In this document: positions 26,507-39,007 of the stretch, piece by piece
Numbering within the stretch: position 1 is the stretch's first letter
Layout: each line of letters begins with the position of its first letter
DNA from: Dipylidium caninum
Taxonomy: Eukaryota > Platyhelminthes > Cestoda > Cyclophyllidea > Dipylidiidae
DNA length: 64,000 nucleotides
Direction: 5' to 3'
Assembly (NCBI GenBank): GCA_017562135.1
Contig: QEYB01001003.1
Span: forward strand, 38,501-102,500
Translations under genes and position numbers: made by a program
Notes under the pieces: generated by a model
The model's input: the letters and a program-made list of their open reading frames with translations, nothing else
What the model was told of the DNA's origin: nothing
Database searches by the model: none

Positions 26507-27841
26507 ATGTTGGATCGACGCAAGGCTTTTTCAATAGCGGCCGTTTACTCATTTATTCTCTGTGGCATCGTCACCTTCCTTGTAAACCATGTTCAACCTA
26601 CGGCTTATATGGACGAAGTGTTTCACGAAGAACAGACCATTACCTACGTTCACGCTGAATGGTACAAATGGAATCCAAAAATCACCACCCCTCCGGGCCT
26701 ATACGCCCTGACTGCCCTGATTTGGCACGTTCTCCCCTTCCGCCCCGTTGTTGAAAATTTCAGATTTTTAAACTGCTTCATTGCAGGAGCTAATTTATTC
26801 GTCCTGGCGGAATTGACCCAAAGCATCCTCGCTGCTGTTGCCATATCAACCTTACCTGTTCTCTTTTTTACTGCTATACTCTACTACACTGATCAATTAT
26901 CACTTCTTGCCCTTCTTTTAACTTTTTTAGCTCAGCGTTCTTCACATACTTTTCTTGCATTTATTACTGGTTGTTTTGCCTGTTTCGTCCGTCAAACTAA
27001 CGTCATCTGGCTTGCTTTCATGATTGGTGAACAGGCTGTTCGCAGACTTTCTTTTAAGTACCCTTACAGCCGAAAAAATGCTTTTCAGTGGTATGTAGAT
27101 TTATTTCATCATCCTGTTGATACTCTTACAGCATTCTTTAAGGCAGCACTTGTTGACGCCCCTCACCTTACCACAACAATCCTTCTCTTTGTTGCCGTAG
27201 TTATTATTTTTAACAATGGTGATATTGTTCTCGGCGATCGGGCTGCTCATGAACCCGTATTTCATTTACCTCAACTCCTTTATTTCTTTGTTTTTTGTGC
27301 CTTTCACACCCCCGTTTCCTTCATCCGTCACCTCCACGCCACTCTATCTGTTCCACGTCGCCGCTCTCTCCCGTGGATAATGTTTGCTCTTCTCTCCATA
27401 GTCATACTTGTTCATTTATTTACTCTGGAACATCCTTATCTCTTAGCTGATAATCGTCATTACCTCTTCTATATCTGGTCCCGATTTTTCCGTCGTTATA
27501 AGGAGTTTCGATACGTTCTTGCACCTTTATACCTAGTCTGCGGTTACTACGTGTGTAACGACCTGCTTTCAGGTAGTTTATCTGCTGTTCTGACTACGTG
27601 GGGCTACCTCCTTGCTACGGCATTAGTACTAGTCCCTGCGGGTCTAATTGAACCAAGGTATTTTGTCACTCCGTACGTGGTCTGGCGGTTATCCAAGCCC
27701 TTAAAACGTGAGGACGAGGATGCTTGCGGTGTGGAGGTGGTTGTGAATGCTCTTGTTAATGCTGTCACTGTCCACATTTTTGTGTTCCACCCTTTTAAGT
27801 GGTTATCGCAACCCTTTACTTGGCAGCGTTTTATGTGGTGA
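26507..27841 (+). CDS. ALG10: ALG10 dolichyl-P-Glc alpha-1,2-glucosyltransferase
   Basis: ER-membrane enzyme that adds the third and last glucose, in alpha-1,2 linkage, to the lipid-linked oligosaccharide used for N-glycosylation. A single uninterrupted frame of 444 codons (human ALG10 is about 473). After a first hydrophobic segment comes the catalytic luminal signature YMDEVFHEEQT, followed by WYKWNPKITTPPGLY, the classic DIE2/ALG10 motif with the acidic DE pair. Many membrane segments follow, plus CFVRQTNVIW and DNRHYLFYIW. The protein ends FTWQRFMW, matching the QRFMW end of human ALG10. The start codon lies immediately before the first membrane segment. It is the only intronless protein gene recognised here, which could reflect an old retro-copy or simple intron loss. 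Confidence 0.95.
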   Translation: MLDRRKAFSIAAVYSFILCGIVTFLVNHVQPTAYMDEVFHEEQTITYVHAEWYKWNPKITTPPGLYALTALIWHVLPFRPVVENFRFLNCFIAGANLFVLAELTQSILAAVAISTLPVLFFTAILYYTDQLSLLALLLTFLAQRSSHTFLAFITGCFACFVRQTNVIWLAFMIGEQAVRRLSFKYPYSRKNAFQWYVDLFHHPVDTLTAFFKAALVDAPHLTTTILLFVAVVIIFNNGDIVLGDRAAHEPVFHLPQLLYFFVFCAFHTPVSFIRHLHATLSVPRRRSLPWIMFALLSIVILVHLFTLEHPYLLADNRHYLFYIWSRFFRRYKEFRYVLAPLYLVCGYYVCNDLLSGSLSAVLTTWGYLLATALVLVPAGLIEPRYFVTPYVVWRLSKPLKREDEDACGVEVVVNALVNAVTVHIFVFHPFKWLSQPFTWQRFMW

Positions 27842-29879
27842 TGGCTTTTATTTTTAAATCAATCTAGGCAAATGCGAACATCATCGCTTTTGTTACCCTG
27901 TTGACTCTGTGCTCTCAAATTTGCTTACTTCAGTTGATTTACCTTACATTAAGTGTGAGTCTTTTAAATTTCAGGATTTGTACCTCTTTTTGGTAAATTA
28001 TTGTACATGTTTTAAATAGATTCCTTTTGCATTAATTTTATTCTTATATCTCTCACTTGTGAACGTAGGGTTCACATTGAATCACCCCTGATCCCGAGGG
28101 TGCCTGAAAGTTCGCTAGCATTGCCTACCAAGTATAGTCGCCGCATTGGGGGGTGTAGTCAGGTCGTGCCCAACTGGCTGAGAGTAAAACCGGTGGATTT
28201 TTAACGCTTGCTCGGTTATTGCGCTTTTGAAGTTCTCGGATTCCTCCAATGCGCCTTCGGTCGAGGCCTTGCGCAGCTGCGTGTTGCGGTGCATGATCCG
28301 CGGATACTCTATCGGTTCGCGATGATATTTCGACCAGATTTTGGTGTTGCCTTCCGCCGAATTAGATCGGATTCTAGTAATCGCCATGCTTTCTGCAGTT
28401 GTTGTCAGTTGGTGCTCCTTTTGATAGGCCCTTGGTGCCACGTCTTTCGATACATGGCTTTTTCTCCGATGTGGACATCATTGTCGGAGGCGTCCATTGA
28501 TTGTCGACGCTCCCTCAGGGGCACCTGCGTGGGTGTGCGAGCCGCGAAGACGAATACTTTAAGTGTACACCAACGGTCCATGTGACCGCTCACGGCAATG
28601 TCCGGAGCGGCGAGTTGCGTCATTAAGTGGAGTCTTTGCGGAGGAAGACATTTAAGCTTCTTTGTAAGTCTAGAAATAATTTTTTTTCAAAAGACAACAC
28701 CTCTTTCGTGCCCTGTAAAAGATGGAAGTGATTTCACTTGGAGCCCTCGGTAATGAGAATTGCCACGATCTGTGCAAACTCTAATGCCTGGAAACGACTT
28801 CCCAGAAAAAAAGGGGACGGGTGTGAAAGAATAATGCTATTCAGTAATCGACATTTTAACTAAACAATGTCCTACGACTACACAAGCCTCTTAAGTCATC
28901 CCAAAATCGGTAATCAGCATCGAAAGAGGTCGATTCTTTTGTCTGCAATGTACTCCTGCCGATTCGTTAACGCGGCAACGCCTTCCAAAACCTTCCTAAA
29001 ACGTTTTCTAGAATGCCCCCACCATCCACTTAAGCATCCGATTACATCAAGTTGGCCGAGGCTTTCCATTGATAAGTCACAGTCGTTGGGCAGAACCACG
29101 ATTTCACGCGAGTGGAGATTGACAAGATTCGTTTGACTGGCGCCGAAAGACCTGCGCTGAGGATAGACAATGACGGAGGGATACGGAGCGTTTGTATCCT
29201 CCTCCTCCTCCGCCTCCTCCGCCTCCTCCTACTCACATTCGCTAGGTGTGTCTGTCAGGCAGTGTACTGCTTGGAGACTGCGTTTCGACTGAGTTGTCGA
29301 ATGGAACTTGAAAACCCCAACGGCCACTCCATGACACAAGGTCTTACTTTCGCGAAGATGCGTCTCCATCCCTGAAGCCGGGCTCCTGGGGAGCGCAATT
29401 AGTCGGGGAAGCTCCCTCCCGACCATTCTCTTGTAGAGATCCATTTGGCAAAAATTCTCCCAAGTGTCACTCTCTTCGGAGGCATAATGCTTGCGGAGCT
29501 GGGCGCCTCCTCGCGGCGGCCGCGTCCGCCTTGGGCCTCCCTGGCCTCGTGGTCGGGCCCTCCCTGCCGAGACCCAGTTCGCTCCTCTGCAGATTGCGGG
29601 CCAATCACCCACTCCAGCGGCAAAATCCGCTTCCGAGTCATTTGAGGCGATGTCAAACATCAGACTCACCGGAAAGTTCGGTCCGTTTGCATGACAACAT
29701 TTCTCGGCACCGTAGGAAATGCTTATTCGGCGCAGGTTCTTGCCACTCCGTGGTATACTCAGTGACATAGGAAATTATTTGAAACAAAGTTGATTCGCGT
29801 TGGTGCTAAGTGTGAAGCGGTGGTGCGTCCACGGCTACTCAAGAAGATCATTTGCCCCCACTGTGGTTTACATGAATGT
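27842..29879. other. Intergenic, ALG10 to mariner relic
   Basis: A T-rich ALG10 3' region to about 28.07 kb is followed by GC-richer DNA. A (TCC/CTC)n tract lies at 29198-29231. A 179-codon minus-strand open frame near 29.3-29.7 kb has no recognisable motif and was not called. Confidence 0.4.
29198..29231. repeat. (CTC/TCC)n microsatellite
   Basis: Interrupted trinucleotide run with CCG variants. Confidence 0.9.
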
Positions 29880-30850
29880 CAACAAGGAAGAAATGCCACA
29901 GAAGTATGTGGGAATTTATTGAAAGGGTTTTTGTGAATGTGCAGTTTCCGGGAGGACAGGCAGGAGAGGAATGGAGAAATTCGAAACAGGCGATTTCGAG
30001 CTTTCTGGTGAGTCACGTTCTTGGCGAACGTCTTGGCTCCACGACGACGTTGTTGATACTATGTCGGCGCACGATCCTCTTCTCACAGCATCGGAGACAG
30101 CAAAAAGACCTAATTCAGTTCAGCGAACCATTTTACACCTCATTCGAGAGTTGGAATTTGTGTGGAAATATCCAAGATGGGTGCCACATGAAGAAACTGA
30201 GGAGAATGTGGATGATCGAGTCGTCATATCCACATCTCCGAGGCCTTCCTGAATCACATGATAAGTGGGGATGGAAAGTGAGTTAACTGCGCAAAAAGCT
30301 TAAGGAAAGGGGCCTATTGTGAGCTCGGAGAACCTCTAAATTTGGCTCTGAATAAGAAAGCGGCGCGGTGTCTATAGTGGCACATTCGAGAGCCAGTGCA
30401 TTAGGAGCTTCCACAACCGAACGAAAAGCTCAATTCGAAGAAATTTTGTCGGCAAGTGGATAGCCTAACGGCAGCAGTGGGAGGAAAGAGGCAGGCGATG
30501 CTGGAGAGGGAGGAAGGAAGGAAAGAAGGAAGGAAGGACATCAGGCTGCGCGACGGCGACGCCGGGCCGCAGGCAGCTTTCGGGATTCGTCAGAAAATCG
30601 CAGAACTCGACTGGGGAACTCCGTCGCATCCATCATATTCCCCGCACTTCAGCCTCCAATTGGCACCTGTTTTTTGTCCTTACGACATTTTATGGGGGGC
30701 AAAAAATAAAAAAAACGAAGAAATGTCAAAGAAGCACTGGTTCAATCGTTTGCATCAAAACGTGAAACCTTTTTCAAAAGATGGGATATCCAAGTTGCGG
30801 TCACGACGGCGAAAAGCCGTTAATAGTAAGGACAATTGTATTATTTAATA
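29880..30850 (+). mobile_element. Degenerate mariner (DD34D) transposon, transposase pseudogene
   Basis: Three reading-frame segments line up in order with mariner transposases. Segment 1 (about 29935-30235) covers the helix-turn-helix region, with AVSGRTGRRGMEKFETGDFEL and WVPHEETEEN (family VSERT..RWF.KF..GDF.L and WVPHELTEEN). Segment 2 (about 30235-30460), in another frame, covers the first catalytic aspartate (MISGDGK, family ITGDEKW) and then GEP; it carries several stops. Segment 3 (about 30585-30848) has IAELDWGTPSHPSYSP (family LGWEVLPHPPYSP) and SKDGISKLRSRRR, then a stop. A GGAA/AAGG microsatellite sits between segments 2 and 3, and the YSPDLAPSDY region is scrambled. The element is dead. 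Terminal inverted repeats and exact ends were not identified. Confidence 0.85.
30511..30538. repeat. (GGAA)n microsatellite inside the mariner relic
   Basis: AAGG/GGAA run interrupting the transposase-derived sequence. Confidence 0.9.
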
Positions 30851-33309
30851 AGGTTTATTGACGGTACGAAAAAGTTGTGTTTCATTTTACTCCAAAGAAG
30901 GCGACAGCTTTCGGTGGACCTTTTTCGTGAGTCAGTGCACGGGCATGAATCGCACTTGAGGGCCACAGAAACCCCACGGTGGGGCATTGCTGACGCAGCG
31001 TGGGTGGGTGGGGGTGGGGGTGAGGGTGAGGGTGGAGGAGAGGCTGGATGGCCCCGCGACTGAAGCAGACGGAGGAGCTGAGACCATCGAGGTCGTTCCT
31101 GCGCCCGCCCCTCTGCCATGACCGAGGGGAAGGAGAGGCGATCCGTCCGCGTCCGCAGCAAGTGGCACATTCCTGAGGTGGAGTGGATGGACTTGCACCC
31201 TCGTGGCTGCTCATGACCAGCCACTTTGCCACGCCAAAGGGGGGAGGGAGGGCTGGGGCCTGTCTTTCATTTGTCTTAACTCCTCTGGCGCCCCATCAAC
31301 ATCTCCTTATGTACCTTGAGTGTTGAATTCCTTTGGTGAGCACTATAAGGCGCATGTTTAAGGGCTTTAAGTCAAAGTGGTGATTTTTATGGGTGTGGAA
31401 ATACTTTCTTTAGAGAGATTTTTTAACGTGAACGGAGAGCAGCGATTTTGGAGCTCCCTGCACGAAAGGGAGACGAAAGAGGGGGACACCCGACACCCAC
31501 TCACTCGGCGCGGCATAGGCCAGTCACCGCCGAAGCTCCCACTAGCATTTGCCAACGCAACCAGCGTCCCGCTCGGTACTGTTCATGCAACCTCAAGAAC
31601 ATGCTTTTAGCCGCTGCGAGCTTATTAGCCGAATCGCCTTTCGCTACCACTAATTACGGGAGGACGTGGATGCACGACAGTAAGGCAGGACGACCTCGGT
31701 GTCCTCAGCGCTTCTGCCCGCTCCAGTCACGGGGCTGTCCGTCCTCTTCTCCTCTCCCGCCGCGTCAGCAATTCTCCCATCGCCCGCTGTCAGGCCGCAT
31801 GGACCGGGTTTTACGATGACCAATCAGATCGCGTTGCCCCGCGTCCCAGGACATTTTGCCCCAAACGCCCTTGACCTCGACTGCCCTCGCTTGGTTAGGC
31901 AGCAAATGTAAGTGCAAAAGCTAAATGGAAAAGTGTTTTGACAAAATGCAAAAACAACAATGGCTACTGCAACTTTCCCAAAGTAAATTATTCTGGCGGA
32001 GGAGAGGAGCCGAAACAAGCCACAATCGTAAAATAAAATTGAACTGTCAGGAATGAAAAACATTCGATAGAAAGCAACACACTAGGTAACCGAAAAATAA
32101 CCAAAATATTCTCTCGGAGAAAAGAATCCCACACCTTAATCAACACTGTTTCCCATCATCCTTTAACGCCTTTTACTAGCATATAGGCAGTCCTTCCCTT
32201 CCTCTTTTATTAACATCTTTACATTTTGCACTGGAAAACTTTTCCAAGCGCGTTTTTATTTCTTCAATATTGCCCAAGTTTTTACCCCTTAACGCATGCT
32301 CCAACGAGCCGAAAATGTGGTAATGCGACGACACGAGATGCGTTGAATAAAGTGGATGCAGCACGAGGCCCCCTGCTGCCGTGTGGGGGGTTTTAGTTTT
32401 CCCAATTGACCAGAACAGATTCTTTCGTTGAGGATTCTTGTTTCCCTCCCTCGACCTGTTCGCACACCACACAGTCGCTGTAATGGTCTCAGCAGATTCG
32501 GCGATTTCGCAGTGTGTGTTCCCTGGAAAATCCCACTACACGCAACCAGTGATGGTTTAGTCTGAGCAGGATCGCTGTATAGCACCGGCTTCTCCTCTCC
32601 GAGGGCATTTCGGCGCAAAAGTGGAGAGATTTAGTGCCGAGGCAGAAGAGGCGCATGGGTTGCACGCCCTTGAGCGAGTGCCGTCTTTGCCTGCACACAT
32701 TTCCTGTGAGGCCAAGACGATTCTGTCCTGCAGACTATGGGCTACCGCCTCCCAGTGACAGTTCCCTAACAGCTTGGGGATGGCCAGAATCGCCACTGTC
32801 CTCAGGATACCGTCGTCCAAGTGTTGTGAGGGCACCCCTTCCGTCTAACGGCTCCGAGGTTCCTCTTGGCATTTGTAAACTCCTGAAATCATCCGTGACC
32901 CTTGTTTAGCCGTAAAAACGCTGTAGCAAGTGCACTTAGCCGTTTTCCTTGCTTCGTTCGGCCCCCATTCCTTGACTGAACGCAAATAGCATGCGGCGAT
33001 GTAAAGGTCCTTTTTTGTGCTGCTGCTGTTGACGTCCTGACGTCCTTCCGCCATGCCAAAACAAAAGACTATTTTAACCGTAAAGTAGAATTTGCGTAAA
33101 AGCCTCACCGCGGCATTAGAGCGTCCGTTCTTGCTGGACCGTGTCTCCATGCACGCGAAGTGCGAATGAACACATCGACAAAGTTTGGAATAACTTTCGG
33201 TCCCCCTAATGTTTCACAGTAGCTGGTTGTTAGCATTTTTTTAATCCTTAATGCTTTAAGATTTACAAGAATAATAAAAACATGTTATTCATTTTCGTAA
33301 AAATTGAGG
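30851..33309. other. Intergenic, mariner relic to CZIB
   Basis: 2.5 kb. A G/T-rich (GGGT/GGTGAG)n tract occurs at about 31002-31038. No protein or RNA gene was recognised. From about 31.9 kb the plus strand becomes A-rich, consistent with downstream sequence of the minus-strand CZIB gene. Confidence 0.4.
31002..31038. repeat. G/T-rich (GGGT/GGTGAG)n tract
   Basis: G-run-rich imperfect repeat with four or more G tracts on the plus strand. It could form a G-quadruplex. Confidence 0.7.
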
Positions 33310-34387
33310 CTAATTTGCACTTTTAAATTCAGACCGGACATCGAAAATCTCCACGCAGCATTGGCCACCCTCATCATAGTCCGTCCACTCCTGCAGACAA
33401 AAAAACCTTTCACTTATCCCACTTAAGTAGATGTAGCTAAATAAGTAAAATCTGACATACGTGGTCTGACAGATCGACGTCAGTAAAAACAGAAGCCGAG
33501 CGGGAATTTGAAACAACCCTCCAACCGTCACCGGGCGAGAACTCTTGGGGCTCCAATCCGCGGCAGTCAAAGCGAACAATTGCCCGCATTTTCTCGGAAT
33601 CTTCCTCTTTGTAGGGTTTAACACTCCCCTCCACTAAGTCTGGTCATAAAAAAGGAAAGAACTCAAAAATAAATACGAATCACTCAAATTGCCGGGTTAA
33701 TTACAACCTTAGAGAAATTCGACTTTAATACCATTAAGAATGATGCGGAACTTGGTTTCAAACGACATGTCTTAAGTTCGGGCGACACTGGACCACACAC
33801 CGGAAAATAGATAGTTCTTTTGCGCACTGATCACTTTCAAATTAAATACAAATGATCAATTTTAAGATTGACTGCAAAACACTAAAGCACGGCAGAAGTA
33901 ATAATAAAAATCAACAACTTCCAGACCTTCTCTCAGCACCAAGAAAACCGCAACTATAACAAAGCAGACGTAGAAACATAAGGTATAAACAAACCTGCGC
34001 AATTTTGGCGACCACAAAATTTGCATTTTACTTCCATGTTAGTAAATCCTTTTGAGCCCTTAATTGGCTGATTCTCGAGAGCACAAATGAAAACCAATTT
34101 ATCGTGGACCTCCATGCAGTTGGTGCATTTGACCTGGGTGCGAGGATCGAATAGTGACGACTCAGCTTTACCTTAATCCCCCAATTGAAATCATCACCGG
34201 AGGGAGATAGCTCAGCAACATTCGACAGTCTAGCGCTTAGCAGAAGATCAAAAAGCTGTAGAGAAGTGAAATACACAAGAATTAATGAGAAATAATAGAG
34301 CAGTATAAAGGAGGTTCTAAGCCTGCGGCACTAATTATAGAGATGACATCTTGGTCTTTGTTTAAAAACAGAATAACTTACCGGCAT
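33310..34387 (-). CDS. CZIB: CZIB (C1orf123/UPF0587), CXXC zinc-binding protein
   Basis: Small cytosolic protein conserved across eukaryotes, with a zinc-binding CXXC pair; its exact role is poorly known. Exons on the minus strand: 34382-34387, 34172-34255, 33995-34133, 33461-33633 and 33310-33390. Phases all fit and give 160 residues, the same length as human. The first exon codes only Met-Pro. Matches include ELSPSGDDFNWGIKVKCTNC (human NLRPVGEDFRWYLKMKCGNC), MEVKCKFCGRQN (human VQKCKLCAREN), VKPYKEED, FDCRGLEPQEFSP (human FECRGLEPVDFQP) and EWTDYDE (human DWTDYDE). The zinc ligands are the cysteine pairs CTNC and CKFC, both intact. Introns are 126, 38, 361 and 70 nt. Confidence 0.95.
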
Positions 34388-37300
34388 TGGCAAAATAAAG
34401 CCTGCAAAATATAAATTGAAACAAATGAGTGTTGGAATAATGTCATATACCGAAGGAGGCAAAATAATTCGAGGAAGTGTCGAGATCTGCGTTCACATTG
34501 ATATCAAATTAAGATTATTTCCTGAGTTACGACAGCAATTGTCTCGTGTGATAGGATTACATAAGTCCACAGAATTCGCGCGAGATGTCCATACGTACCA
34601 AAAAGTTAGAGGAGTGGAACAAATTATAATGTAAAAAGAAAAATCCAACACACCGAGTATCATGAAAAGAAAGCTATTTCGCGATATCTTTGCATTTATC
34701 TGACGCTAAAGGCTCTGGAAGTGAAGTGATACAGTTAATTTTTAAGTACAACTATAGGACGAAATGAAATCAGCCCCACCGTGACGCCCAGGACTAGGCC
34801 GCAGGCGGCTCTATTGCCGTCACGCGAAGAGGGTGGCTAAATACCGAAAAATTAAAACTAAATAAATTATATGGCGATTGCAAATTAGAAGAAAAATAAC
34901 ATTAACAAAAATACCAGTGTTATGGCAATATTCAGATCATTTACTAGATTAGAAGGGCACACTGGCAATCACATGGGCTACAGACTGTAGTACAACACTG
35001 GGCTCACGATCTCTGTGGTTGACCGCTACTTTATTATGTTAATTTCCTTGCATGTGCAAAGTAAACCCCATTAATTTGGTGGTATTTAACTGAATTTGTC
35101 ATAACCCAAGGCTTGGTAGGTCTTTCTTGCCTAGAGATGCTAGTAAACGTTGACAAACTGAGTGAACTTTAAATTTGTTAAAATAGCAAGACAATGGTTG
35201 AGCGGTCTTCTTAGATGACTCTTAGATGCCCCTCACTTTCAATACTCTTAGTATATTTTGTGGGACAGTGGAAACATGTGGGATATAGCTAGCATGATTT
35301 GCCCAACGAATGAACATTTAGGGTATACATTGTTTCTTCCTCTTCAAATTATTCGCAATGGAGGAACAGCAGCAAGCCTTCATTGGTATGTCTGACTAGG
35401 AGTAGTTGGCCCTCAGAACAAACGGTGCCACATTGAACACGATTTAATGCAGAGTGGTCTCCCCGGTCCTTCAACTTCACTCACCGCCACCGTAGAGGAG
35501 TGGAGAAGGTTCACAAGCAGCCTTTTGTGTTGATACACGAGAATGTTATTGATTTTGGTAGGGAATTGGCACAGCAGACTTTGGGAAGCATTTTTTCACA
35601 TCGGCTCATTAGCAAATATATAACAGAAAGGTGAAGATGACCATTTTAACTATCAGTATAAATTAAGAAATAAGATGGCAATCAGTAGCTCCCTGCGCCA
35701 TTAGAAAGGGTCCGCGACGTCTATATTGTGGAGAAAGCAGAGGTTGGATGAAGGGCACTTTGTCAGGTGGTTCCCAGTTTGCTGAGGCCAGTGTAGCGAT
35801 CTGATATAATGTCTCTAACGACACTAACTACAGTTTACATTGGATTCGGAAATAATGGAGTCCGTATATTGTCTCTGTGCATTCGGCTTCCAAATTCCTA
35901 CTAGAGAAGAGAATACTTATAGAGAGGGAAAAATCCGAGCTAAACTGTACATAGATTGTTGACCATCAAAAGAAAAAAGGTGCATTTGAATATTTGTGTC
36001 CATATTTCTATCAAACAATATAAAGATGAGATCAGATATACACTTCAGCACACAGCTCCGGTAAATTATGCTATTATATAGAAAAGGTAACATAATTAGT
36101 CAACCGAATCAATGGGCTGTGCTTTCTTTACTTCCATTCTGCTTTATCACATCAAGGAGCGCTTAAGAGCAATTCCGATAGTTTCAAAAAGGACCGCAGA
36201 CTAATCTAGTGGAGGACTGTTTCATCAACCGGCCCCCTAGGACAAGTACGTATTTGTGGGTGCAATGAGGGCATCAGGATGCCTTGGTCGAGTAACACTA
36301 TGTTTTACACCAAACTAGCTGATTTGCAAGAGGTGCGACACGGGGTAACTTTTGATAATAGAAGTGTTCGTTCATCTACAACATGCTATAATCAGGGAGG
36401 CGATGGCCTTGAAAGTGGGTATCTGACAGCGGGAAGTATGGTTAAGGGAGCGCTTCCCGCATCGTTTGCTAAACTATACTCCCGATTCTCTGCAGAGCCT
36501 TTGACAGGCTTTATCTAGTTTCAAGGATGGGTGACATGTAGACCCTCACACGCGTGATTTGAAAGGTGTGCCGATAAGAAATAGAACTTCCACATTGAAT
36601 ACGGGGAGGGGCAGTCATCGAAACTGACATCCAGGAGCCTTCGTTTAAGGCCTAAAGCTGCGATGCTGCCTTAAACAAATGCTCCAACATGTCCTGTAAT
36701 TAGCTGCGACAGAGTACACCTGCGACTTGGTGGTGGAAGCTTGACGTCAAAACGTTGGGCCTTCGGGGGGTGTGGACGCATTGTTAACTCGGTGGTAGCC
36801 GGCAGGTTCAACAAATCACAAATGCTCAATTAGACCACAATCTGGTGGGTGAATGTGGAAAGAAGCTTGCAATAAACGCAGGGTTGTTGCGATAAGAACT
36901 GGATTTCAGATAAACTCAGGTAAAGTTTTTATGTGAGATCATTAGTCCTACTAAGACCATTGCTGTAGCGACGAAACGCTAAAAAACTTCTGTCAAAAAG
37001 TTATTACCAACAAACTCAAGTTGCAAAAATTAAAAACTAAGTATGCTTTCATAAGTAATTTCAATGGTTTTCATCTTATTCATTGTTTGTTTAAGTTATT
37101 CGAGACTATTTATTGCCCTAAGTCGCGTTGATCATTTGTTTCTGAGGCATTATTAGGGCATTCCATGGCATCCAAAGAGTATTAGGCTGAAAATTAATGG
37201 ATAAAAACTTGGACCTTGAAAGCGACGTGACCAAACAAGAAGGCCACGAGGAAACACAAAGCTTCGTAAATATAAGATTACCCATTAATCTATCGTTTTC

Positions 37301-39007
37301 TTATCGTAATTTTCATGCATGACACCGCATCGGTCGTCTCTCAAACGCCCGAATTTGGTGTTTCTAAAATCATTCCACTCTGCTTTTGTCTTAATTCAGC
37401 CGTTTTTTATGAATGAAATGCCTTCTCTATGGGCCCATATTAGCCTTAGTTAGCATTTGTTTCTTATCTATATAGTGAAACTTAATTCCTTCGGTTAGCT
37501 TTCTTATATTTACTTTTGTGACCAGACCCTTATTATTTTTTGCATAATATTGACATTCATTCGTTCTTTAACTCCGCCACCACTATCAATCTACCTATAA
37601 ACAATAAGCTCTTTGAATTAAAATATTTGCTATGTAAGAAGATTCGACGGAATATAGGTTGTCACAACGCTTTATGCTGATGTCTACTTTTCTTTTTTTG
37701 TTTTCTCATATGCCCGTTTAACTCAATTGCGTTCAAAAATGGAAGTGTTCAAAATTGTTCTCGCCTTATATTTTTCAAATACGACCATAAAGATATTAGT
37801 CTTTGTCTTCAACCGGTTTTACATCATTAAATTACCGTATTTGTCCACAATTTGTTCGCGACTAATCCGTTGCGTAGAAATTACCATGGATGTGAATTTA
37901 AAAATCCATAACAATTTTCTTGTTCTCTCTCAATTGACATGATTCTACTAATCAAATAGAAGTGATTAATGTAGCTCTGAGTTGATTTAATACGTTACTC
38001 TTATTCCCTTTCTTTGTATGGGAACGTGTGCACACCAGAAGATTCTTCATAAACAGATTCTGGTTAGGACGCTTAGCTTTAAATAAGAATTTGGTTAGAT
38101 CGACTCCAACTTCCCTAATCGAAAGAGCAGGTGTGATAGGCAACTCAGACCACTTCACACAGTTGTCTGACCTCACTCTGGCATTTTCGAAGGGCGATAC
38201 CTTCATTCAATGAAAGATAGGGGGAACGTTCAATATAAAAGAAATGGCTAGAATTGCGGAACGATTTTCGACGCTACAGATCGTTATAGTTCACCCTGAA
38301 AAATAGTAGACTCAAGCGGTCCCTCCAAGTACCTGAAACTAATAAGATTTAGGCATTAAATGTGTTCACTGTTATGAGCTTAGAAAACGGTGTTCAAAGC
38401 ACTACAGTTCATCGAAGGCCAGTTAGAATATTCAGAATAGGTAATAAGGTCCGACGTCGCGGCTTTGGAAAATTGAGAGGAATAAGATTTTTGGTGGATT
38501 AAAGCTAAATTGCTCGAAAGGGGTCAACTGTGGGCAGTCAACTCGGTGGGCACATAATCATAGGTGTAAAGGATGCTGCGCAGAAGGAGATTTCGCGGGG
38601 AGGGAGGGATCTTCGCGACCGCAACATTCCTTGTTCTCGTTGCAGTTCAGCCTGTGCGATGTGGACCTCCTTCTGCTTGTTTATCAGCCTTTTCTTGCGC
38701 TATCTTCTGAAACGCAGTAGTACATTCACCGTAACACTGCCGCGTGACTCTCTGTCCATGTGACGAAATCTCTCGGTCTCTGTTTAGCAACGAGGTGGTC
38801 CTCGTATTTGAACTAGTGCGCCCAAAAAAGTGCGTTTTACCAAGTGACCACTGCATTGGCTCGTCTCAGCTCGGTTACCGAGCGGCGCAGCATGAGGAGA
38901 CACAAGTACGAACCATCTCTTTATTCGCAAGTCCCTCGATGGCTCAAAATACAAAAGTTTAGGAGCCACTTTTGCGATTTGTACTCGACTTTTTATTTAT
39001 TCGGCAG
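34388..39007. other. 4.6-kb region between CZIB and the MARCH-like gene
   Basis: It holds the CZIB promoter and the upstream part of the MARCH-like gene, whose first exon(s) should lie here. A T-rich section at 36.9-37.95 kb could be intronic. I recognised no conserved exon, RNA gene or transposon. Confidence 0.35.

Noticed and set aside
29229..29768. 179-codon minus-strand open frame next to the mariner relic
   Set aside because: No motif, overlaps a CTC microsatellite, and no splice or start context that stands out.
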